NCBI GenBank assembly: GCA_004431415.1
Contig: QPMI01000470.1
Span: 310,001-374,000, forward strand
Length of the DNA stretch: 64,000 bases
From: Cyanophora paradoxa
Lineage: Eukaryota > Glaucocystophyceae > Cyanophorales > Cyanophoraceae
Direction of reading: 5' to 3'
The translations under genes and the position numbers were made by a program. Of the stretch, positions 57,765-64,000 are shown one piece after another (position 1 is the first letter of the stretch; each line of letters opens with the position of its first letter). The notes under the pieces were generated by a model, which did no database searches, was not told where the DNA came from, and was given only the letters and a program-made list of their open reading frames with translations.

Positions 57765-60422
57765 ATGCTCGGGCCAGCCGCGCCGGCCGCGGATCCCCTC
57801 GGCCTGGGCGTCCCAGCGGCGAGTGTGTCGCGCAAAGATCCTCGGTGCACCAGTTTGACGAGACCGAGCGCGGCGGCGGCCTCCTGACCCGCTTTCGCAG
57901 GGTGCAGGCGTACGAGGATGCTCTGCGCGGTCCGGACGCGAGCTTCGAGCGGATACGCAGCCTTGCGATGCAGGGTGAGCGCCCGCAGTGCTCCCTGGGC
58001 GAATCTGGTTCGAGCGTGCTGTCGTCGCGCTGACTGCCCTCCCCGCCGCAGGCGTGCCCGAGTCCTCGAAGGCGGCGGGCCTGCGAGCCAAGTACTGGAA
58101 GGTGCGGCGCTTCGGACCGCGCCGCGACGCACAGCCGCCGACGTGGACGCTGAGCCGCAGCCGACCGCGCAGATCCTGCTGAAGGTGCTCTCCCCGGACC
58201 CGAGCAAGTGGGCAGAGGAGACGCGGAAGCGGCGGGAGGAGTACAGACGCCTGTGCATGGAGGTCCTCATCGACCCGAGCCGCATTTCGAAGGAGGTCCG
58301 CACGCTTGCTCTGCCGCGGCGGCCGTTCCGGCGCGAACTCAAAACCTGCCCGCTCCCTTGCGCTTCGCAGGCAGCCGAGGACGATCACGTGCGATCAAAT
58401 CCCGCTCCGCCTGCGTCGGTCGCGTGGCCGTCTTTTGATCGCCGCGCAGCCGCTGAGTGACGCGAAGTCCAGCCGCTGGGCCGCCTACTTTCAGGGTACG
58501 CTGCCCGCCTTCCCTCGAAATACCGGATTCAAATCTGATTTCGAATTCGGAATTTCGAATTGCAGACCACGATCTCATAGAGCAGATCCGCCTCGACGTC
58601 ACGCGCACGCACACTGAGCTCAACTTCTTCGCGTACCCGCGTTCCCTCCCCTTCCCAGATATTTTCCGAGTTCACGTACCCCCGAACCCGCAGCTCGGAC
58701 GAGGCGACGCACCAGGAGTCGCTGAAGCGGATCCTGTACCTGTACGCCAAGCAGCACCCCAAGATCAAATACGTCCAGGGTACGACGCTCCCTCTTCCTA
58801 CCCTTTCAACCCCCTTCCCTTGAATTTCCCTACCCCCCCCCCCAGGCATGAACGAGGTGCTCGCACCGCTGTACTACGTTCTCTGCGTGGAGGAGGCGGA
58901 GGACGAGGCGAGGCACCCTACCCCCCAAGCGGATGGCCCCCGGGGGGTAGAGGCCGACGCCTACTTCTGCTTCTCAGCGGTCCTCGCGGACGTCGGGGAC
59001 CGCTTCTCGAAGGCCGTGCGCCCTGTACCCCCCCGCCTTCTCCCGTCGCCTACTAGGGTGCTAAACGGTATTGAGCGGCCCTTAGCGGTGGCCTGTCCGT
59101 GCTTCCGGCTTCTAGGCCTTAGCCTAAGACGCATAGAGCAGCACAGCCGCCGCAGCTGATCTTGCCCGGCCGCTCCCCTGGCTTCTAGGCTCATGTTTAG
59201 AAGCGCTCCGCGTTCGCTAGCCAGCTAGAGACCGCTCCACGCTCCCTGATAGTCTGGGGCGTTCGCCCCCCCCTCCCCCCCCTTCTTCCTCATCATTCCT
59301 TCCCCCCATCTTTCCTCAGATGGACTCGGCGGCGTCGGGGGTGCGGGGCCTGCTGGCGGAGCTGGCGGCCCTCCTCCGCGCCGCCGACTACGACCTCTCC
59401 GCCCACCTCGTGCGTCTCTCCCGAGGGAGGGCAGGAAAGTTGGCGCTCTAGAGCTAGGGCACCCACAACCCCGCCGCCCGCCGGCCCGCCTAAGGGATTC
59501 TAGAGCGACGAGTTGCAGCGATGGGATCCCAAGCGCTCCCGCTGGAGCTCCCCCGCGCCTCTCCCCCCGCCCCTTCGCCCCGTTCCGCTCACAGCGGACG
59601 CGCCGGCGCAGGCCTCGCTGAACGTCGACTTCCACTTCTTCGGGCTCCGCTGGGTCACCCTCCTCCTCTCCCAGGAGTGCGCGTACCCCCCTCGAACTTC
59701 TTTTCCCCCTGCCAGCATCCTCAGTCTTAGAGGGCCGTGCCCGCAGGTTCCCCCTCCCCGACGTGCTCCGCATATGGGTGCGCCCTTCTCCCTCTTTCCT
59801 AGATCGAATCGGGGCCCGAGCCGCCCGCCCCCTTCAGCTTAGCTTTGTTCGCAGGATTCCGTCCTCGCGGACCGCTCCCGCTTCAAGTTCCTCCTCTACG
59901 TCTGCTGCGGCATGCTCATGTGAGCCGCCTCCCCCCCCCGCGCCTCCTCGCAGATCCGAGCCCACTTTGACGTTCCTTGAAAGCTGCGTGCGGGATCGGC
60001 TCCTGGGAGGAGACTTCGCTGTCTGCGTCAAGACCCTCCAGGTCCGGATACCGTACCCTCCCGGCGATCGCGTATCACCGAGCCGCTCTGCCTCGCAGCG
60101 GTACCCGGCGGACACGGACGTCGCTGTGATTCTGAAAGTCGCCTGCGCTGTGCGAGACCGCCTGGAGGGCCGCAAGGGCGAGGCGGTCCTGGGCGGGGGG
60201 CCCGTACCCCCCAACATCCTCCAGCTCCCCCTCTTCGGGGGTACCCCCCCGGCGTCGCCCGCCAAGCCGGCCGTGGCCGAGCCCTTTGGCGGATCCGCGC
60301 CCTCCAGCTCCGCGCCGGGCGCCTCGGGCTCGGGCTCGGCGCCCGCGGCGACAGCTTCATCCAAGGCTAAGGTCACGCTGGACTTCACTGGGACGGGGCG
60401 CGGCCTCGAGCGCTTCGAGTGA
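57765..60422 (+). CDS. TBC1D13: TBC1D13-like Rab GTPase-activating protein, multi-exon
   Basis: Start MLGPAAPAADPLGLGVPAA at 57765. Coding then runs through RVQAYEDALRGPDASFERIR, LRAKYWK, VLSPDPSKWAEETRKRREEY and SRWAAYFQ. The TBC catalytic Arg motif is IEQIRLDVTRTHTELNFF (58,565-58,630) and the Gln finger is KIKYVQGMNEVLAPLYYVLC (58,765-58,885). Later blocks are DAYFCFSAVLADVGDRFSK, LNVDFHFFGLRWVTLLLSQE, FPLPDVLRIW, DSVLADRSRFKFLLYVCCGM and RDRLLGGDFAVCVKTLQ. Order matches TBC1D13, a RabGAP of membrane traffic. The C-terminus adds a Pro/Ser-rich tail ending GRGLERFE. Introns often start GTACCC. Both catalytic residues are present. Confidence 0.88.
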
Positions 60423-60746
60423 CCTCGCCAGCCCCGCCCGGCGCCGGCGCCGGCGCTGGCTGGCCGGCGCGCGCCGGCCACCGCGTGTGATCGATGTTCT
60501 GTAAGAATCCGTGCTGGCAGCGCCGCTACAGCTACTGGTGGTGTTGCACTGTGGGCCGGCGGGCCGCCGTGCCTCCGGGAGATGAACACGCAGTAGGCCG
60601 ATTAGGTGTGTTGCAAACTAGCCCTAGGACGCGTCAGCACAGGTTCATCTGCCTTGAGCTGCCTTCAGCCGCCAGCTGAGACTTAGCACGAAGTTGGCAG
60701 ACAGTTGAAGGCGGTCAGTGAGCCCCTCGCTCGGCCGCGGGGCACA
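60423..60746. other. Intergenic spacer (tandem genes)
   Basis: Between TBC1D13 and the bZIP gene, same strand. Includes a CCGGCGCCGGCGCCGGCGCT tract. No gene seen. Confidence 0.4.
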
Positions 60747-63700
60747 ATGGAAGACCCCGACGCGGACTTCGTCCTGGTCGACGCGCCGGAGCTCGAGCCG
60801 CGCGCGGCGGCTCCTGGCATGAACGACCCCGACTGGGACGACTTCGTGGCCACCTGCCTCATCGGCGGCGCTTCCGCGCCCGCCTCTCTCGGGCCCGTGC
60901 TTCTCGAAGAACCCGGCGCTGACGTCCTCCGCTTCGACGCGGCCTCGCCGCTGCCGCCAGCGGCGGCGCTGGCGATCCCTGGGTGCATTTCTTCTCCTCA
61001 TTGATGTCGTTCGCGCACCCCCTGACATCTGTCTCTCCAGGTTGATCGCGCAGGTGGACACGGCGGCCTCTCAGCGCTCCCCGGATCGCGTTCTCACGCC
61101 GGAGCTCGTCTCTGTTTGCGACCCGACGTCCCCCTCGCGGAAAAGCCCCGCGCTTTCCTCGCCTGGCGCTCCGAAGCCGGCCCCGCCGCTGCCGCCCGGC
61201 ATTCCGCCCACGATCGGCAAGCCGGCGGCTCCTATCGTCATTGGCGCTGCGCCTGCAACCGTTCCCATCACAGTCGTCTTCGGACCCGGCGCCCCGCCCA
61301 CAGCTCCGGCAACAGCGAACGCCAGCAGCGCAGCCGTGCCCGTCACCCCAGCGCCCGTTCCCCCCGCGAACTCCTCGCCTGCTCCGGCGTCCTCGGCTCC
61401 GCCCCCGGCGAAGCGCACGCGCGGCGCACAAGGCCCCGTGAAGAAGGAGCAGCTGGAGGACGCGACGACCGATGACGAAGAACAGTTCGCGGGCATGACC
61501 GACGCCGAGCGCCGGCAGGCGGAGAAGCGCGCCCGCAGGTGTCTTTCCTTGCTTCTTCCTTTCTTTCCTTCGGCGTCGTCCGATGCGCGCGGCGCAGGCT
61601 CGCCAAGAACCGAGAGTCCGCGCACCAGTTCCGGCAGAAGAAGAAGGCGCAGTTCGAGCAGCTGCAGTCCACCGTCGATGTGCGAGCGATGCTGTTCTTC
61701 TTGTTTCTTCTTACGCGAGTGCGCCCCGCGCGCTGCCGGCTCACTTGACCGCGCAGAGCCTGCAGGAAGATAACGCGCGGCTGCGGGTGCGGCCGCGTTC
61801 GCCGCTCGCGCCTCTCTGCGCCGCTCACCGCTCGCTTCGGCAGGAGGAGAACGCGCATCTCCGCTCGGAGAACGCTCGGCTCCGCGCCTCGCTCGCCTCG
61901 GCGGGCGCCGCCGCCCCCGCGTCTCCTGGCTCCCCTACCCCCTCTCTCACCAACTCCTCCGCCGCCTCCTCCTCCGGCCCCCCTACCCCTCCCCAGACCT
62001 CCATACCCGCCCCCGTCCGCCTTCCCTCTACCCGGGCCGCCGGCCTCGCACTCGTGCGCGAAGCCCTTCTACGTACCCCTCCCGCTCGTTCTCTCCAAGC
62101 TGAAGCGTACCCCGCAGATGGTTCTCTTCTCTGTGGGTATCATGTTCAATCTGGGCCCCGTCCCGCTCGGCTCGGGCCCGCTTCTCCCGCACGAAACCTC
62201 CTCGGCCCTCTCAACGGTCATATCGGCCCCGCCGGCCCTCAACCCGGCGACCGGGTCGGCCCTGTGCGTAGTCTTACCCCGTCTGTTCGCCCACGGCTTC
62301 TTTCTCACGCTTCTGCTTCGCTCTGCGTAGGGTCAGGAGAGGTCGCGTCCTTCAGTCCTTCACAGAAAACCAGACGGCGGACCTGGCAACGATAACGAGC
62401 TTAGAGCCCGTCACCGGAGTCACGCCGCGTCACCACAACGAAGGAGGGTACGACGAGACGGGCGTCCAGGCGCGGCCGGAGGGCGGAGTCGCGAGGAGGC
62501 GCGCCGGCGCGGTCGGCGAGAGCGGGCTGCAGGCGCGCGCGGACGGGAGCGTGGCGCCGCAGCACGGCATCGTCAGCGGCGGCGGTGCGGCCGGCGAGAG
62601 CGGGCTGCAGGCGCGCGCGGACGGGAGCGTGGCGCCGCAGCACGGCATCGTCAGCGGCGGCGCGGCCGGCGAGAGCGGGCTGCAGGCGCGCGCGGACGGG
62701 AGCGTGGCGCCGCAGCACGGCATCGTCAGCGGCGGCGCGGCCGGCAAGAGCGGGCTGCAGGCGCGCGCGGACGGGAGCGTGGCCCCGCAGCACGGCATCG
62801 TCAGCGGCGGCGCGGCCGGCGAGAGCGGGCTGCAGGCGCGCGCGGACGGGAGCGTGGCGCCGCAACACGGCATCGTCAGCGGCGGCGCGGCCGGCGAGAG
62901 CGGGCTGCAGGCGCGCGCGGACGGGAGCGTGGCGCCGCAACACGGCATCGTCAGCGGCAGCGGCGCGGCCGGCGAGAGCGGGCTGCAGGCGCGCGCGGAC
63001 GGGAGCGTGGCGCCGCAACACGGCATCGTCAGCGGCAGCGGCGCGGCCGGCGAGAGCGGGCTGCAGGCGCGCGCGGACGGGAGCGTGGCGCCGCAGCACG
63101 GCATCGTCAGCGGCGGCGCGGCCGGCGAGAGCGGGCTGCAGGCGCGCGCGGACGGGAGCGTGGCCCCGCAGCACGGCATCGTCAGCGGCAGCGGCGCGGC
63201 CGGCGAGAGCGGGCTGCAGGCGCGCGCGGACGGGAGCGTGGCGCCGCAGCAAGGCATCGTCAGCGGCAGCGGCGCGGCCGGCGAGAGCGGGCTGCAGGCG
63301 CGCGCGGACGGGAGTGTGGCGCCGCAGCACGGCATCGTCAGCGGCAGCGGCGCGGCCGGCGAGAGCGGGCTGCAGGCGCGTGCGGACGGGAGCGTGGCGC
63401 CGCAGCACGGCATCGTCAGCGGCAGCGGCGCGGCCGGCGAGAGCGGGCTGCAGGCGCGCGGCGACGGGAGCGTGGCGCCGCAGCACGGCATCGTCAGCGG
63501 CAGCGGCGCGGCCGGCGAGAGCGGGCTGCAGGCGCGCGCGGACGGGAGCGTGGCGCCGCAGCACGGCATCGTCAGCGGCAGCGGCGCGGCCGGCGAGAGC
63601 GGGCTGCAGGCGCGCGCGGACGGGAGCGTGGCCCCGCAGCACGGCATCGTCAGCGGCGGCGCGGCCGGCGAGAGCGGGCTGCAGGCGCGCGCGGACGGGA

Positions 63701-64000
63701 GCGTGGCGCCGCAACACGGCATCGTCAGCGGCAGCGGCGTGGCCAGCGAGAGCGGGCTGCAGCCACGCGCGGACGGGAGCGTGGCGCCGCAGCACGGGCT
63801 CGTCTCCGAGGCCCCTGCGTCGTCCGAGCCCGAGAAGGCGCTGGATCGAATTCTTGGCGTCGTGGCTCCCGTCGAGAACGAGGACGACGGCGCCGGCGCG
63901 TCGGCCCTCCCCGGGGGCGATGCCGATGGCCTCCCCCGCCTCTCCAACTCCTCGTCCTCCTCCGCCTCGCCGCCCTTGCCCCTGGTCTCCGAGCGGGGCC
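60747..64000 (+). CDS. bZIP transcription factor with a long C-terminal tandem repeat; 3' end outside window
   Basis: Exons 60747-60982, 61041-61538, 61598-61679, 61757-61786 and 61844 onward. The N-terminus is acidic (MEDPDADFVLVDAPELEPRA) and Pro/Ala-rich, an activation-domain composition. The basic region RRLAKNRESAHQFRQKKKAQ has the N-x7-R bZIP signature, with Phe where Ser/Cys/Ala is usual. The zipper heptads are LQSTVD-SLQEDNARLR-EENAHL and RSENARLRASL, each on its own short exon. After a Pro/Ser linker and SKLKRTPQMVLFSVGIMFN, the last visible exon (from ~62,330, LQSFTENQTADLATITSLEP) runs into about 17 copies of a 25-26-residue repeat. It ends at the window edge in ALDRILGVVAPVENEDD and a Ser-rich stretch. 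Splicing between 61,900 and 62,330 is unresolved. Confidence 0.82.
62507..63810. repeat. 75/78-bp tandem repeat, ~17 copies
   Basis: Unit GAGAGCGGGCTGCAGGCGCG then CGCGGACGGGAGCGTGGCGC and CGCAGCACGGCATCGTCAGC, alternating 75 and 78 bp through a GGCAGCGGC/GGCGGC length variant. In the gene's frame it encodes ESGLQARADGSVAPQHGIVS plus G(S/G)AAG. Copies are nearly identical. Confidence 0.93.

Noticed and set aside
62430-63947. A long minus-strand frame of repeated M-P-C-C-G-A-T-L-P-S-A
   Set aside because: The plus-strand frame joins to sensible unique sequence at both ends and to the bZIP gene; the minus frame has no such context.

Overview
This is nuclear DNA of a GC-rich eukaryote, most likely a unicellular alga or a similar protist. 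A haptophyte would fit, but nothing here proves it. Coding sequence is cut by short spliceosomal introns (mostly about 45-150 bp) whose donors are typically GTGCG, GTACC or GTACG; some introns appear to be GC-AG. Recognisable genes are housekeeping eukaryotic families: SCO1, Pin1-type parvulin, RCC2, fructosamine kinase, TBC1D13 and bZIP. No bacterial operons or ribosome-binding sites are seen.

Layout. 1-4,986 (-): a multi-exon mobile-element-type gene joining a Ulp1-like cysteine protease, a tyrosine recombinase and a zinc finger/AT-hook tail. 5.2-5.8 kb: an imperfect direct repeat. 6.3-6.8 kb (-): a Skp1-like gene. About 7.4-33.8 kb (-): what looks like one giant modular cell-surface or secreted protein gene with a signal peptide, REJ-like, CUB, Ser/Thr-rich wall-type and IPT-like domains, an array of 17 in-phase cysteine-repeat microexons, and a 3.4-kb Ser/Pro hexapeptide-repeat exon. 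Its GC content is lower than the right half of the window.

Inside that gene sits the main find: an 11,597-bp Polinton/polintovirus-type element (19,034-30,630). It has ~440-bp terminal inverted repeats and a 6-bp target duplication (GTTGCA). It encodes a major capsid protein, a penton-like minor capsid protein, a packaging ATPase, a protein-primed family B DNA polymerase, a retrovirus-type integrase and an HNH-AP2 nuclease. Removing the element and one target copy on paper gives an uninterrupted 178-bp host exon, so it landed in coding sequence. The polymerase and ATPase carry frame breaks, while capsid, penton and integrase frames are open.

34-38.5 kb is gene-poor, with decayed-looking type II NADH dehydrogenase exons. 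From 38.5 kb rightward, genes alternate strands: RGG/Pro-rich (-), SCO1 (+), Pin1 parvulin (-), RCC2 (+), fructosamine kinase (-), AT-hook protein (+), a large putatively mitochondrial helical protein (-), TBC1D13 (+), and a bZIP factor with a 17-copy C-terminal repeat that runs off the window. Three head-to-head pairs have start codons separated by only 81, 83 and 84 bp, implying compact shared promoters.
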